A stretch of DNA of 64,000 nt, taken from Geodermatophilus pulveris. Its GTDB lineage: Bacteria > Actinomycetota > Actinomycetes > Mycobacteriales > Geodermatophilaceae. This document shows positions 32,264 through 41,661 of the stretch, in pieces. The number at the start of each line of letters is the position of its first letter. Position 1 is the stretch's first letter. A program made the translations under genes and the position numbers. The notes beneath the pieces were generated by a model. It was not told where the DNA came from. It was given only the letters and a program-made list of their open reading frames with translations, and ran no database searches. The DNA lies in NCBI RefSeq assembly GCF_900188375.1, contig NZ_FZOO01000001.1:434001-498000 (forward strand). Reading direction: 5' to 3'.

Positions 32264-33163
32264 TCAGCCGTCGAGGACGCGGGCCATCAGCCGCCGCGCC
32301 CGTCGCCCCTCCGGCACTGGCAGGAGGGGGTGCACGTGGACCAGGCCCGGCTCCTCGTGGTGGTCGACCTGCACCCCGGCGGCACGGGCGCGGCCGACCA
32401 GCAGCCGGGTGTCCGGGCTGGTGATGTCCCGGGTCCCGCTGAACACGGTCAGCGGGCCGAGCCCGGCCAGGTCGCCGAACAGGGGGCTGACCCGCGGGTC
32501 CTCCAGCGGCAGGTCGCCCCGCCACAGCTCGATCGCCGCCCGCGTGCCGGGCCGGGCGAGCCACGGGTCGTGTGGCTCGACGAGGTCGATCTCGGGGTTG
32601 GCCAGGGTCAGGTCCACCGCGGGTGAGATGAGCACCGTCCGGTGCAGCGGCGGCACGCCCCGGTCGCGCAGGAGCATCGCCGCGGACAGCGCGATCTGCC
32701 CGCCGGCGGAGTCACCCAGGACGGCGACCTGCCCGGCGCCGTGCCGGTCGACCAGCGCGGCGATCAGGTCGGCGACGGGAGGGACGACCGTCGCCGCGGT
32801 GCCCACGGGCGCCAGCGGGTAGATCGGGACGGTGAACGCGGTGCCGGTGCGGGCGGCGAGACCGGCGACGAGCCGCCAGTGCAGGGGGTGGACCTGGTTG
32901 ACCCAGGCGCCCCCGTGCACGTACACGGCGGCCCGGATCGGCGTCCGGGAACGCGGCAGGACGCGGTAGACCGGCCAGCCGGTGTCGTGGCGGACGTCCA
33001 CCTCGACCCGGACCGGGCGCAGTCCCCGCGGCGGCCCGTACGGGACCGGCCGCACCTGGCGGTCCTGTACGCCGCGCAGCATGGCCGCCGGGTCCTCGAA
33101 CTCCCGCCGGAGACCGAGGAGGCGGAACAGCGGGGGCAGCAGGCGGCTGGCGGGGCTCGGCAT
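32264..33163 (-). CDS. HSL-family (alpha/beta hydrolase fold 3) esterase
   Basis: 299 aa. Oxyanion motif VHGGAW, nucleophile elbow GDSAGG, Asp in SGTRDITSP and His in PGLVHVHPLL make the hormone-sensitive-lipase-type triad. The N-terminal cap is short (RLLPPLFRLLGLRREF). It is likely a cytoplasmic short-chain carboxylesterase. ATG at 33163 with GAGAGG upstream. The downstream gap contains palindromic repeats. Confidence 0.9.
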   Translation of the reverse strand: MPSPASRLLPPLFRLLGLRREFEDPAAMLRGVQDRQVRPVPYGPPRGLRPVRVEVDVRHDTGWPVYRVLPRSRTPIRAAVYVHGGAWVNQVHPLHWRLVAGLAARTGTAFTVPIYPLAPVGTAATVVPPVADLIAALVDRHGAGQVAVLGDSAGGQIALSAAMLLRDRGVPPLHRTVLISPAVDLTLANPEIDLVEPHDPWLARPGTRAAIELWRGDLPLEDPRVSPLFGDLAGLGPLTVFSGTRDITSPDTRLLVGRARAAGVQVDHHEEPGLVHVHPLLPVPEGRRARRLMARVLDG

Positions 33164-33241
33164 GGGGCCTCTCTACCCGAGCCGGACCGTGCCGCCGGGG
33201 TCGACCCGACCACCTCCCGTGGTCGGGGTCGTCGCGGGAGC

Positions 33242-34261
33242 TCAGTACCCCGGGCCCAGCTGGCCGACCGCGTCGAGCAGCCGGCGCAGGCTCTCCAGCC
33301 GCTCCCTCCGGGCGGGCGGGCCGGCGGCGGCCCAGGCGTCGAGCGCGCAGTCGGGGTCCTCGGCGGTGTGCCCGCAGCCGGGCGGGCAGTCGACCGCGGC
33401 CTCGGCCACGTCGTCGAACGCGGCGACGACGTCCTCGGCGGTCACGTGGGCCAGGCCGAACGAGCGGATGCCCGGGGTGTCGATGACCGTGCCCCCGCCG
33501 GGCAGGTCCAGCAGCACCGCCGAGGACGACGTGTGCCGGCCCTTGCCCACCTTGCTCACGTCGCCGGTCGCCCGGAAGGCATCCGGCACCAGCCGGTTGA
33601 CCAGCGTGGACTTGCCGACGCCGGACTGCCCGACGAGCACGCTCATCCGCCCGGCCAGCCGTGCCAGCAGCGCGTCCAGCGGCGCCTCCCGCGACATCGG
33701 GACGGCGTCGACGTCCAGGCCGGCGTAGCGGTCGAGCAGCGGCTGCGGGCTGGCCAGGTCGGTCTTGGTGAGGCAGAGCAGCGGCTCCAGCCCGCCGGCG
33801 TACGCGGCCACCACGCAGCGGTCGAGGAAGCCCAGCGCCGGGTCGGGGTCGGTGACCGAGGTGACGACGACCAGCTGGTCGGCGTTGGCCACCACCACCC
33901 GCTCGGCCGGGTCGGTGTCGTCGGCCGTGCGCCGCAGCGAGGTGGTGCGGTCCTCGATGGCGACGATGCGGGCCAGCGAGTCGGTGCGCCCGCTCGTGTC
34001 GCCGACCAGCCGCACCCGGTCGCCGACGACGACGCCGTGCTTGCCGAGCTCGCGGGCGCGCATCGCGGTGACCTCCACCGGCGCGCCGTCCGGGCCGCCC
34101 ACCCGCACGGTCATGCGGCCGCGGTCGACCGCGACCACCAGCCCCGGGACGGCGTCGGAGTGACTCGGCCGGGTCCGGGTGCGCGGCCGGGAGCCGCGCC
34201 GGCCGGGCCGGACCCGGACGTCGTCCTCGTCCGACCGCTTGTCGTGCCGGCGCGGACTCAG
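33242..34261 (-). CDS. rsgA: RsgA ribosome-small-subunit GTPase
   Basis: 339 aa. Circularly permuted GTPase: the OB-fold domain (VVAVDRGRMTVRVGG...VVGDRVRL) is followed by G4 LTKTD, then G1 GQSGVGKST and G3 DTPG, and a C-terminal zinc knuckle CPPGCGH...C. It assists late 30S maturation. No ATG, GTG or TTG lies near the expected N-terminus SPRRHDKRSDEDD. The codon preceding it is CTG at 34261-34259, overlapping the aroA stop as CTGA. An internal GTG/ATG near residues 45-55 would cut the N-terminal region. Confidence 0.88.
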   Translation of the reverse strand: MSPRRHDKRSDEDDVRVRPGRRGSRPRTRTRPSHSDAVPGLVVAVDRGRMTVRVGGPDGAPVEVTAMRARELGKHGVVVGDRVRLVGDTSGRTDSLARIVAIEDRTTSLRRTADDTDPAERVVVANADQLVVVTSVTDPDPALGFLDRCVVAAYAGGLEPLLCLTKTDLASPQPLLDRYAGLDVDAVPMSREAPLDALLARLAGRMSVLVGQSGVGKSTLVNRLVPDAFRATGDVSKVGKGRHTSSSAVLLDLPGGGTVIDTPGIRSFGLAHVTAEDVVAAFDDVAEAAVDCPPGCGHTAEDPDCALDAWAAAGPPARRERLESLRRLLDAVGQLGPGY

Positions 34262-35526
34262 TGCCCGGCCCCCAGCATCGCGTCCCACCGCTCGACGAAG
34301 TCCGGCAGCGTCTTGCCGACCGCCCCCGGGTCGCGCACCTCGACGCCCTCGACGGCCAGCCCGAGGACGGCGGCGGCGTGCACCATCCGGTGGTCGGCGT
34401 AGGAGTCCAGCACCGCCGGCCGGCGCGCCCCCGGGGTGACCACCAGCCCGTCCGGCAGCTGCTCGACGGTCGCGCCGACCGCGCCGAGCACCTCGGCGAG
34501 GGCCTGCAGGCGGTCGGTCTCGTGGCCGCGCAGGTGGCCGATGCCGGTCAGCCGGGAGGTGCCGTCGGCCAGCGCGCACAGCGCCGCGAGCACCGGCGTC
34601 AGCTCGCCCACCTCGCCGAGGTCGGCGACCAGCGGGCGGACCACCGGACCGCCGGTCACCCGCAGGCCCTCGTCGGTGCGCGCCACGGCCGCGCCCATGG
34701 CACCCAGCAGGTCGTCCAGCCGGCCGCCGGGCTGGGTGGTGGACGCCGGCCAGCCGGGCACCGTCACCCGCCCGCCGGTGACCAGCGCGGCCGCGAGGAA
34801 GGGGGCGGCGTTGGACAGGTCGGGCTCGAGCACCTCGTCGCGCGCCGCGACCGGGCCGGGGGCCACCCGCCAGCCCCGCTCGGTGCCGGCGACGTCGACG
34901 CCCCGCTCGCGCAGCGACGCCACGGTCATCTCCACGTGCGGCATCGAGGGCACCCCGCCGGCGAGGGCGAGGTCGAGCCCCTCGTCGAAGCGGGCGGCGG
35001 CCAGCAGCAGCCCGGAGACGATCTGCGAGGACTCGCGCGCGTCGACGGTCACCGCCCCGCCGCGCACCCGCCCGGTGCCGTGCACGGTGAACGGCGCCCG
35101 GCCGCGGCCGCCGTCGTCCACCGGCACGCCGAGGTCGCGCAGCGCCGCGAGCAGGCCCGCGTTGGGCCGCTCGTGCAACCGCGGGTCACCGTCCACCCGC
35201 ACCGGGCCGTCGGCCAGGGCGGCCACCGGCGGGAGGAACCGCAGCACGGTGCCGGCCAGGCCGGCGTCGACCTCGGCCGGCCCGCGCAGCGGCCCGGGCG
35301 TGACCACCCAGTCGGGGCCGTCGTCCTCGATGCGCACCCCGAGGGCGCGCAGCGCGGCGGCCATCAGGTCGGTGTCGCGGGCCCGCAGCGGCCGGACCAG
35401 CCGGCCGGGCCCGTCGGCCAGCGCGGCCAGGACCAGCCCCCGGGCGGTCAGCGACTTCGACCCCGGCAGCGGCACGACGGCGTCCACCGGGGTGGCGCGG
35501 TGCGGCGTCGCCCAGACCTGGCTCAC
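34258..35526 (-). CDS. aroA: 3-phosphoshikimate 1-carboxyvinyltransferase (EPSP synthase)
   Basis: 422 aa. PLPGSKSLTARGLVLAAL holds the Lys/Ser/Arg that bind shikimate-3-phosphate; GLAGTVLRF is the actinobacterial form of the NAGTA loop; DLSNAAPFLAAAL and DSYADHRMVHAAAVLGL with the PEP-site residues complete the fold. It makes EPSP in the aromatic amino acid pathway. GTG at 35526. It is followed by rsgA with a 4-nt overlap, the arrangement seen in mycobacteria (Rv3227-Rv3228). Confidence 0.94.
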   Translation of the reverse strand: MSQVWATPHRATPVDAVVPLPGSKSLTARGLVLAALADGPGRLVRPLRARDTDLMAAALRALGVRIEDDGPDWVVTPGPLRGPAEVDAGLAGTVLRFLPPVAALADGPVRVDGDPRLHERPNAGLLAALRDLGVPVDDGGRGRAPFTVHGTGRVRGGAVTVDARESSQIVSGLLLAAARFDEGLDLALAGGVPSMPHVEMTVASLRERGVDVAGTERGWRVAPGPVAARDEVLEPDLSNAAPFLAAALVTGGRVTVPGWPASTTQPGGRLDDLLGAMGAAVARTDEGLRVTGGPVVRPLVADLGEVGELTPVLAALCALADGTSRLTGIGHLRGHETDRLQALAEVLGAVGATVEQLPDGLVVTPGARRPAVLDSYADHRMVHAAAVLGLAVEGVEVRDPGAVGKTLPDFVERWDAMLGAGH

Positions 35527-35574
35527 GGGCCCATCCTGCCCAGGTGGCCGGGCCGGGGCGACGGCCACACCCGC

Positions 35575-37038
35575 TCAGCCCCCGGCCGGCTTGGTCGCCT
35601 TCTTGACGGGCACGGTCCGCACCAGCCGCCGGTTGGCGAACTCGAACATCGCCAGCTCGGAGAGCTCGCGGCCGTAGCCGGAGCGCTTCACGCCGCCGAA
35701 CGGCAGCTCGGGGGAGGAGCCGGTCGGCTGGTTGATCCACACCATGCCGGCCTCGAGCCGCTCGGCCACCGACCGGGCGCGGTCCAGGTCGCTGCTCATC
35801 ACGGTGGCGCCCAGGCCGAAGTCGCTGTCGTTGGCCAGCTGCACCGCCTCGTCGGCGTCCCGGACCCGGTAGACGACGGCCGCCGGGCCGAAGAGCTCCT
35901 CGCGGTAGGCCCGCATCTCGGGGGTGACGTCGGTGAGGATGGTGGCCTCGACGAAGGCGCCCGGGTGCTCGGGGCGCGTGCCGCCGGCGACGACGGTCGC
36001 GCCCTTGTCGATGGCGTCCTGGATCTGCGCGTGCAGGTCCTGGGCCGCCCGCTCGCTGGACAGCGGGGCCAGCGAGGTCGACGGGTCGGCGGGGTCGCCG
36101 GGGGCGAAGGTGGCGAACGCCTGCTTGAGGCCCTCGACGAACGGCTCGAAGAGCTCCTCGGTGACGATCAGCCGCTTGGACGCGGTGCACGCCTGGCCGG
36201 TGTTCTGCATCCGGCCCATCGTGGCGGCCTTCACGGTCGCGCCCAGGTCCTCGGCGTCGAGCACGATGAACGGGTCGCTGCCGCCCAGCTCGAGCACCGA
36301 CTTCTTCAGGTGCTTGCCGGCCAGGGCGCCGACGGCGCTGCCGGCGCGCTCGCTGCCGGTCAGGGTGACGCCCTGGATGCGCGGGTCGGCGATGACCTGC
36401 TCGACGTCGGCGATGCGCAGGAAGGTGTTGGTGAAGACGCCCGCGGGCGCCCCGGCGTCCAGGAACAGCCGCTCGATGGCCACCGCGCACTGCGGCACGT
36501 TCTCGGCGTGCTTGAGGATGACGGTGTTGCCCAGCACCAGGTTGGGGCCGGCGACCCGGACCACCTGGTAGAAGGGGTAGTTCCACGGCTCGATGGCCAG
36601 CAGGACGCCGACCGGCCGGGTCTCGACGACGGCCTCGCCCCCGCCGAACATCGGCTGGATGGACGTCGGCTCCAGGAAGCCGGGGCCCTTGTCGGCGTAG
36701 TACTTCAGGATCATCGAGCAGAGCTTCAGCTCACCGATCGCCTCGTCCCGCCGCTTGCCCATCTCCGTGGTGATGAGGGCGGCGAGGTCGTCCCGGCGCT
36801 CGTCCATCAGCTTGGCGGCGCGGGCCACGACGGCGGCGCGGTCCGCGACGGGCCGCTGCCGCCACTCCTGGTAGGCGGCGTGTGCGCGCCCGACGATGCC
36901 GTCGATCTCCTCGGTGGGGGTGTGGTCGAACTCCTGCTCGGTCTCGCCGGTGAAGGGGTTGACCGTCGCGTAGCGGCGCTCGCCGGACTCGCTGGCGGTC
37001 TTCGGGTGCTCGGTCGGGGGGTGCTGGGTCGCGGTCAC
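35575..37038 (-). CDS. gabD: NADP-dependent succinate-semialdehyde dehydrogenase-like enzyme
   Basis: 487-aa aldehyde dehydrogenase. Catalytic Cys284 in [11 protein letters not shown] and general-base Glu250 in LELGGSDPF are present, as are EPWNYPFYQ and [12 protein letters not shown] for NADP binding. YNPFTGE-type start and [15 protein letters not shown] near the end match the SSADH (GabD1) group. It oxidises succinate semialdehyde to succinate; with a Kgd-type oxoglutarate decarboxylase elsewhere in this window, it could close an alternative TCA route, which is inference. GTG at 37038 with GAGG about 10 nt upstream. Confidence 0.88.
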   Translation of the reverse strand: MTATQHPPTEHPKTASESGERRYATVNPFTGETEQEFDHTPTEEIDGIVGRAHAAYQEWRQRPVADRAAVVARAAKLMDERRDDLAALITTEMGKRRDEAIGELKLCSMILKYYADKGPGFLEPTSIQPMFGGGEAVVETRPVGVLLAIEPWNYPFYQVVRVAGPNLVLGNTVILKHAENVPQCAVAIERLFLDAGAPAGVFTNTFLRIADVEQVIADPRIQGVTLTGSERAGSAVGALAGKHLKKSVLELGGSDPFIVLDAEDLGATVKAATMGRMQNTGQACTASKRLIVTEELFEPFVEGLKQAFATFAPGDPADPSTSLAPLSSERAAQDLHAQIQDAIDKGATVVAGGTRPEHPGAFVEATILTDVTPEMRAYREELFGPAAVVYRVRDADEAVQLANDSDFGLGATVMSSDLDRARSVAERLEAGMVWINQPTGSSPELPFGGVKRSGYGRELSELAMFEFANRRLVRTVPVKKATKPAGG

Positions 37039-37170
37039 GCGGGTGATCCTCGTCGCTCCGCGGCGGGACGTCGAACGCCGATCCGCCGGTCTCCGCCGCC
37101 GGGGACCGTCCCCGGCCCCGCCTAGAGTCGAGGGCGACCGCATCGTCCGGCCTGACCGGGAGGTACCACC

Positions 37171-37917
37171 GTGTGTGGCCGCTACGCCGCCAGCCGCCGT
37201 CCCGAGGACCTCGTCCTGGAGTTCGAGGCGGTCCCCGCCGAGGGGCAGGCCCCGCTGCCGGCCGACTACAACGTGGCGCCCACCAAGGACGTCCACGTCG
37301 TCCGGCACAAGCGGGAGCGCGACGCCGAGGGCGCGCCCACCGGCGCGGGGCACCGCGAGCTGCGCGCCGTCCGCTGGGGGCTGGTCCCGTCGTGGGCCAA
37401 GGACGCGTCCATCGGCAACCGGATGCTCAACGCCCGCGTCGAGTCGCTCACCGAGAAGCCGGCCTTCCGGCGCGCCGCCCGCTCCCGGCGCTGCCTGGTG
37501 CCGGCCGACGGCTGGTACGAGTGGGCCCAGCGGCTCGACGGCCCCGGCAAGCAGCCGTACTACATGACCCCGCGGGACGGCTCGGTGCTCGCCTTCGCCG
37601 GCCTGTGGGAGGTGTGGGGCGAGGGCGAGGACCGGCTCTACACCTGCACGGTCGTCACGGCGCCGGCCGTCGGCGCGCTCGCCGAGATCCACGACCGGAT
37701 GCCGCTGGTGCTGCCCCGCGACCGCTGGGCGGCCTGGCTGGACCCGGCCCGCGACGACGTCGCCGAGCTGGCCCCGCCCACCCCGCCGGAGCTGGTCGAG
37801 GGCCTGGAGCTGCGGCCGGTCAGCCCCCGGGTCAACAGCGTGAAGAACAACGGCGCCGAGCTGACCGCCCGCGTCGAGTCGGTCGCCGCGCCGGCCGACC
37901 AGCCCGCCCTCTTCTGA
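37171..37917 (+). CDS. SRAP-family abasic-site protein (YedK/HMCES)
   Basis: 248 aa. The mature N-terminus is Cys2 (MCGRY), the nucleophile that crosslinks to abasic sites in single-stranded DNA. Also present are NVAPT (Asn), [17 protein letters not shown] (Glu) and HDRMPLVL (His), completing the active site. It protects abasic sites during replication. GTG at 37171 has GGGAGG about 8 nt upstream; TAGAGT at 37123-37128 is a possible -10. Mycobacterial Rv3226c is the counterpart next to aroA. Confidence 0.94.
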   Translation: MCGRYAASRRPEDLVLEFEAVPAEGQAPLPADYNVAPTKDVHVVRHKRERDAEGAPTGAGHRELRAVRWGLVPSWAKDASIGNRMLNARVESLTEKPAFRRAARSRRCLVPADGWYEWAQRLDGPGKQPYYMTPRDGSVLAFAGLWEVWGEGEDRLYTCTVVTAPAVGALAEIHDRMPLVLPRDRWAAWLDPARDDVAELAPPTPPELVEGLELRPVSPRVNSVKNNGAELTARVESVAAPADQPALF

Positions 37918-37918
37918 G

Positions 37919-39469
37919 GTGACCGGCACCGAGGAGGCCCTGACCGGCGCCGGGCCCCGGGCCGGCGGAGCCGCCCTGCCCGACCGGGTGGCCGCCGCCG
38001 TCACCTTCCTGTCCTCCGGCGCGGTGCTCGTGCTGGAGATCGCCGGGCTGCGGCTGATCGCCCCCTACGTCGGCATCACGCTGCAGACCAACACCGCGGT
38101 CATCGGCTTCGCGCTGGCCGCGATCGCCGTGGGCGCCTGGATGGGCGGTGCGCTGGCCGACCGCACCGACCCGCGCCGGCTCATCGCGCCGCTGCTGGTC
38201 GCCGGCGGTGCGCTGGTCGTGGCCGTCCTGCCGCTGGTGCGCTTCGCCGGGTCGCTGTTCACCGGCGCCGACGCCGGCAGCGTGCTGCTGCTGGCCGCGG
38301 TCGCCGTCGTCGTCCCCGCGGCGCTGCTGTCGGCGGTGCCGCCCATGGTGGTGAAGCTGCAGCTGGCCAGCCTGGCCGAGACCGGCTCGGTGGTCGGCCG
38401 GCTGTCCGGCATCGGCACCCTGGGCGGGATCGCCGCCACCTTCCTGACCGGCTTCCTGCTCGTCGCGTTCTTCCCGACCAGCGGCATCCTCGTGGGCACC
38501 GGGCTGCTCACCGTGCTCACCGGCGTGGCGGTCGGCGTGCTGCTGCGGCGGCGGACCGGTGGTGCGGCCGGCCGGGTGCCGGCGGCCCTGCTGCTGCTGG
38601 CGCTGGCCGGCACGCTGCTCGCGGCGGTCGCGCCGAGCCGCTGCCAGGCCGAGACCGCCTACCACTGCGCGCGGGTGGTGGCCGACCCGGAGCGGGAGAC
38701 CGGCCGGGTGCTGCTGCTGGACACCCTGCGGCACTCCTACGTCGACCTGGCCGACCCGACGTACCTGGAGTTCGACTACGTCCGGGCGATCGCCGCCGTG
38801 ACCGACGTGACCGCGCCCGCGGGCGACCCGGTGTCGGCGCTGCACCTCGGCGGCGGCGGGGCCACGCTCCCGCGCTACCTGGCCGCGGTCCGGCCGGGCA
38901 CCGAGAGCCTGGTGGTGGAGGTCGACCCCGGCGTGGTGGAGCTGGACCGCGAGCAGCTCGGGCTCACCGAGACCGGCGGGCTGCGGGTCGAGGTGGCCGA
39001 CGCCCGCGTGGCGCTGGGCCAGGAGCCGGCGGGGGAGCGCGACCTCGTCGTCGGGGACGCCTTCGGCGGGCTGTCGGTGCCCTGGCAGCTGACCACGGTC
39101 GAGGCCATGGGGCTGGTGGACCGCGCGCTGGCCGACGACGGCGTCTACGTGGCCAACCTCATCGACCACCCGCCGCTGGACTTCGTCCGCGCCGAGCTCG
39201 CCACGCTGCACGCGGTCTTCCCGCACGTCGCGCTGCTGGCCCGGGACGCCCTCCTCGCCGGGGAGGACGGCGGCAACGTCGTCGTCGTGGCCTCCCGGCA
39301 GCCGCTGCCGCTCGACGCGGTCGCCGGCGCGCTGGGCGACCGCGGCCTGGACTGGCAGGTGGCCTCCGGCGAGCGGCTGGCCGGGTTCGTCGGGGACGCC
39401 GGGGTGCTCACCGACGACCACGCGCCGGTCGACCAGCTGCTCACCCCCTACGCGACGGCGGCGCGCTGA
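37919..39469 (+). CDS. Membrane-fused spermidine synthase-like protein
   Basis: 516 aa. Residues ~20-240 contain about seven to eight transmembrane helices resembling a half-MFS module. Residues ~270-510 form a spermidine-synthase/methyltransferase domain ([57 protein letters not shown]). The polyamine-site residues are not clearly conserved, so it may be an aminopropyltransferase or a methyltransferase. GTG at 37919 lies 1 nt after the SRAP stop. Confidence 0.85.
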   Translation: MTGTEEALTGAGPRAGGAALPDRVAAAVTFLSSGAVLVLEIAGLRLIAPYVGITLQTNTAVIGFALAAIAVGAWMGGALADRTDPRRLIAPLLVAGGALVVAVLPLVRFAGSLFTGADAGSVLLLAAVAVVVPAALLSAVPPMVVKLQLASLAETGSVVGRLSGIGTLGGIAATFLTGFLLVAFFPTSGILVGTGLLTVLTGVAVGVLLRRRTGGAAGRVPAALLLLALAGTLLAAVAPSRCQAETAYHCARVVADPERETGRVLLLDTLRHSYVDLADPTYLEFDYVRAIAAVTDVTAPAGDPVSALHLGGGGATLPRYLAAVRPGTESLVVEVDPGVVELDREQLGLTETGGLRVEVADARVALGQEPAGERDLVVGDAFGGLSVPWQLTTVEAMGLVDRALADDGVYVANLIDHPPLDFVRAELATLHAVFPHVALLARDALLAGEDGGNVVVVASRQPLPLDAVAGALGDRGLDWQVASGERLAGFVGDAGVLTDDHAPVDQLLTPYATAAR

Positions 39470-39487
39470 GGTTCGCCTCCTCGCCGG

Positions 39488-39547
39488 CGATCACGGCGCC
39501 GGGGCCACCCATCGGCGTCCCGGAGTGGTCGTGGCGCCATGATCGCG
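39488..39547. repeat. Dispersed palindromic repeat, copy 2
   Basis: GCGATCACGGCGCC (39488-39501) and GGCGCCATGATCGC (39534-39547) pair with one mismatch. Ends match copy 1 at 31925-31988, and the centres share short blocks (CCACC, CGGAG.GGTCG). It lies between convergent genes, where it may terminate both. Confidence 0.7.
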
Positions 39548-39552
39548 GGGGC

Positions 39553-40026
39553 TCAGCGGGCGATGGGCGCGGTCCGGGCCCTCGTCAGCCGCACCAGGTC
39601 CGCGGGCGCCAGCTCCACCTGCACGCCCCGCCGTCCGGCGCTGACCAGCACGGTGGCGAAGCCCAGCGCCGACGCGTCGAGGACGGTGGGCAGCGCCCTC
39701 CGCTGGCCGAGCGGGCTGATGCCGCCGACCACGTAACCGGTCGCCCGCTCCGCGTCGGCCGGCTCGGCCATCGCCGCCCGCCGCCCGCCGGTGGCCGCGG
39801 CCAGCGCCTTGAGGTCCAGGCTGCCGGCCACCGGGACGACGGCGACGGTGAGGGCGCCGTCCACCCGGGTGACCAGCGTCTTGAGCACCTGCCGCGGGTC
39901 CGTGCCGAGCGCGGCGACCGCGGCCTCCCCGTGCCCCTGCCCGGCGGCGTGGTCGGGGTCGTAGGAGTGCAGGACGTGGGCGACCCGGGCCCGCTCCAGG
40001 GCCCGCACCGCGGGGGTCGCCGCCAC
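39553..40026 (-). CDS. ybaK: YbaK-type Cys-tRNA(Pro) deacylase
   Basis: 157 aa of the YbaK/ProX editing-domain family: [35 protein letters not shown] with the catalytic Lys, [23 protein letters not shown] with the GxxSPxG loop. It hydrolyses Cys-tRNA mischarged on tRNA-Pro in trans. GTG at 40026 preceded 8 nt upstream by TAGGCT on this strand and no ribosome binding site. It is divergent from sigR. Confidence 0.92.
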   Translation of the reverse strand: MAATPAVRALERARVAHVLHSYDPDHAAGQGHGEAAVAALGTDPRQVLKTLVTRVDGALTVAVVPVAGSLDLKALAAATGGRRAAMAEPADAERATGYVVGGISPLGQRRALPTVLDASALGFATVLVSAGRRGVQVELAPADLVRLTRARTAPIAR

Positions 40027-40034
40027 GGCGCCGG

Positions 40035-40040
40035 AGCCTA
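40035..40040 (-). promoter_or_regulatory. Putative leaderless -10 element for ybaK
   Basis: TAGGCT on the minus strand, 8 nt before GTG 40026. Confidence 0.4.
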
Positions 40041-40056
40041 GTGGCCGGGGCGGGCG

Positions 40057-40084
40057 GGGAATGGCGACCCCGGCCCGTGCGGTT
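40057..40084 (+). promoter_or_regulatory. SigR-type autoregulatory promoter (P2) of sigR
   Basis: GGGAAT (40057-40062) and GTT (40082-40084) are 19 nt apart, close to the SigR/SigH consensus. The predicted start near 40091 lies just before an in-frame GTG at 40094 that would give an N-terminally extended sigma factor. Confidence 0.6.
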
Positions 40085-40171
40085 GATCCCCCCGTGAGCA
40101 GCACCCTCTCCACCAGCGCCCGCCAGCGCGCAGCGCTCCGGCGGCCCCCGGGCCACCCCGGGGCCGCGCGG

Positions 40172-40177
40172 CTAGGA
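40172..40177 (+). promoter_or_regulatory. -10 element of a downstream sigR promoter (P1)
   Basis: TAGGAT lies 48 nt before the GTG at 40226 and downstream of the extended start at 40094. A transcript from here could make only the short sigma factor. Confidence 0.4.
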
Positions 40178-40225
40178 TCGTCGGAGGCGGTGGCCCGCGC
40201 CCGGGCGCCGCAGAGAGGACGGTCG

Positions 40226-40936
40226 GTGCCTGAGGAGTCCGCGGACCGCACGCCCGAGACGACGACCGCCGGGACCGTCGAGGCGACCGCGCCGGTCGAG
40301 GTGCCGGAGGCCCGCGAGGGCGGCAGCCGCACGGAGGTCGACGAGACCCGAGCCGCGCGCGACGCCCGCTTCGAGCGCGACGCGCTGCCCTACCTCGACC
40401 AGCTGTACCCGGCCGCCCTGCGGATGACCCGCAACCCGGCCGACGCCGAGGACCTGGTCCAGGAGACGTTCGTGAAGGCCTACTCGGCCTTCCACCAGTT
40501 CGCCGAGGGCACCAACCTCAAGGCCTGGCTGTACCGCATCCTGACCAACACCTACATCAACAGCTACCGCAAGAAGCAGCGGCAGCCGCAGCAGTACCCC
40601 ACCGACCAGGTGCAGGACTGGCAGCTGTACGCCGCCGAGGAGCACAGCTCCAGCGGCCTGCGGTCGGCGGAGATCGAGGCGCTGGACCACCTGCCGGACT
40701 CCGACATCAAGGAGGCCCTCCAGCAGCTGCCGGAGGACTTCCGGCTGGCGGTCTACCTCGCCGACGTGGAGGGGTTCGCCTACAAGGAGATCGCCGAGAT
40801 CATGGGCACGCCCATCGGCACGGTGATGTCCCGCCTGCACCGCGGCCGCCGCGGCCTGCAGAAGCTGCTGGCCGACTACGCCCGCGAGCGTGGCTTCGTC
40901 CGGGCCGGAGCCGGGGAGGAGGCGAGCCGTCCGTGA
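40226..40936 (+). CDS. sigR: ECF sigma factor of the SigR/SigH redox group
   Basis: 236 aa from GTG 40226, which has AGAGAGGA about 6 nt upstream. Region 2 covers residues ~53-120 ([61 protein letters not shown]) and region 4 about 170-225 ([45 protein letters not shown]). The frame stays open upstream to a GTG at 40094, allowing a 44-residue extension. SigR/SigH directs thiol-oxidative and heat stress genes. Its GTGA overlap with the ZAS anti-sigma gene fits that group. Confidence 0.94.
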   Translation: MPEESADRTPETTTAGTVEATAPVEVPEAREGGSRTEVDETRAARDARFERDALPYLDQLYPAALRMTRNPADAEDLVQETFVKAYSAFHQFAEGTNLKAWLYRILTNTYINSYRKKQRQPQQYPTDQVQDWQLYAAEEHSSSGLRSAEIEALDHLPDSDIKEALQQLPEDFRLAVYLADVEGFAYKEIAEIMGTPIGTVMSRLHRGRRGLQKLLADYARERGFVRAGAGEEASRP

Positions 40937-41268
40937 CCAGCGACCCGCGTCCGCACGCCGGCGAGCCGATCGAGGTGCACTCCTGCGACGACGTGCTGTC
41001 CCACGTGTTCGAGTTCCTCGACCACGAGACGGAGCCGGCCCGCCGCCAGGTCATCGCCGAGCACCTCGAGGAGTGCTCGCCCTGCCTGCGCCAGTTCGGC
41101 ATCGAGCAGGAGTTCAAGGCTTTGGTGCGCCGCCGGTGCGGGGGCGACAGCCCGCCCCCCGGGCTGAGGGACCGGATCAAGCTGCAGCTGACCACCGTCT
41201 CCTTCGAGGAGGACGGCACCCAGGTGAGCGTGGAGCGGATCACCGTGCAGCGCACGCAGGAGCACTAG
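40933..41268 (+). CDS. rsrA: Redox-sensing ZAS anti-sigma factor (RsrA/RshA)
   Basis: 111 aa. The zinc-binding residues are Cys18, His44, Cys48 and Cys51 (HLEECSPC), with the same 26-4-3 spacing as Cys11, His37, Cys41, Cys44 of Streptomyces RsrA. In RsrA, disulfide stress expels zinc and releases the sigma factor through a Cys11-Cys44 bond, corresponding to Cys18-Cys51 here. An additional Cys is at 69. GTG overlaps the sigR stop by 4 nt. A 23-bp hairpin follows 36 nt later. Confidence 0.93.
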   Translation: MTSDPRPHAGEPIEVHSCDDVLSHVFEFLDHETEPARRQVIAEHLEECSPCLRQFGIEQEFKALVRRRCGGDSPPPGLRDRIKLQLTTVSFEEDGTQVSVERITVQRTQEH

Positions 41269-41303
41269 GCGGCGCACGCAGGGGCACCCCATCCCCTGCA
41301 CCG

Positions 41304-41353
41304 CCGGATGCGAGCGGCCCAGGACCACCCGGTCCTGGGCCGCTCGCATCCGG
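41304..41353. terminator. 23-bp perfect hairpin between rsrA and bL37 gene
   Basis: 41304-41326 and 41331-41353 are perfect complements around a 4-nt loop (ACCC), the strongest hairpin in the window. It lies between the converging rsrA and bL37 genes and should stop transcription in both directions. Confidence 0.9.
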
Positions 41354-41365
41354 TGCGCCTGGCGC

Positions 41366-41440
41366 TCAGGCGTTGGGGCGCTTGCCGTGGTTGGCCTTGT
41401 TCCCCTTGCGGGAGCGCCGCTTGCGTCCACGCTTCGACAT
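41366..41440 (-). CDS. Ribosomal protein bL37
   Basis: 24-residue basic peptide: MSKRGRKRRSRKGN followed by KANHGKRPNA. It matches the actinobacterial 50S protein bL37 first seen in mycobacterial ribosome structures, whose C-terminal KANHGKRPN is nearly invariant. Gene callers usually miss it. ATG at 41440 has GAGAGG about 7 nt upstream. It lies convergent to rsrA, downstream of the strong hairpin. Confidence 0.85.
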   Translation of the reverse strand: MSKRGRKRRSRKGNKANHGKRPNA

Positions 41441-41661
41441 CGCTGCCCTCCTCTCGCGACTGCGGTGGGCCCGGTGCAGGCCCCTGGACACCTCCGGGTG
41501 ACCCGGGCCGCGTGGTGGACGCGGGATGTCGGTGGGACCCGTCAGGCTGGGCGCCCAGCCTCTCACGGGCCGGATCGGCACCGTGCCCCTGTGGCGGTGC
41601 GGGCCGCCGACGGGTCAGGCTGGACCGGGACGGCGCAGGTCGGGGGAAGGCGGTTCGGGAC

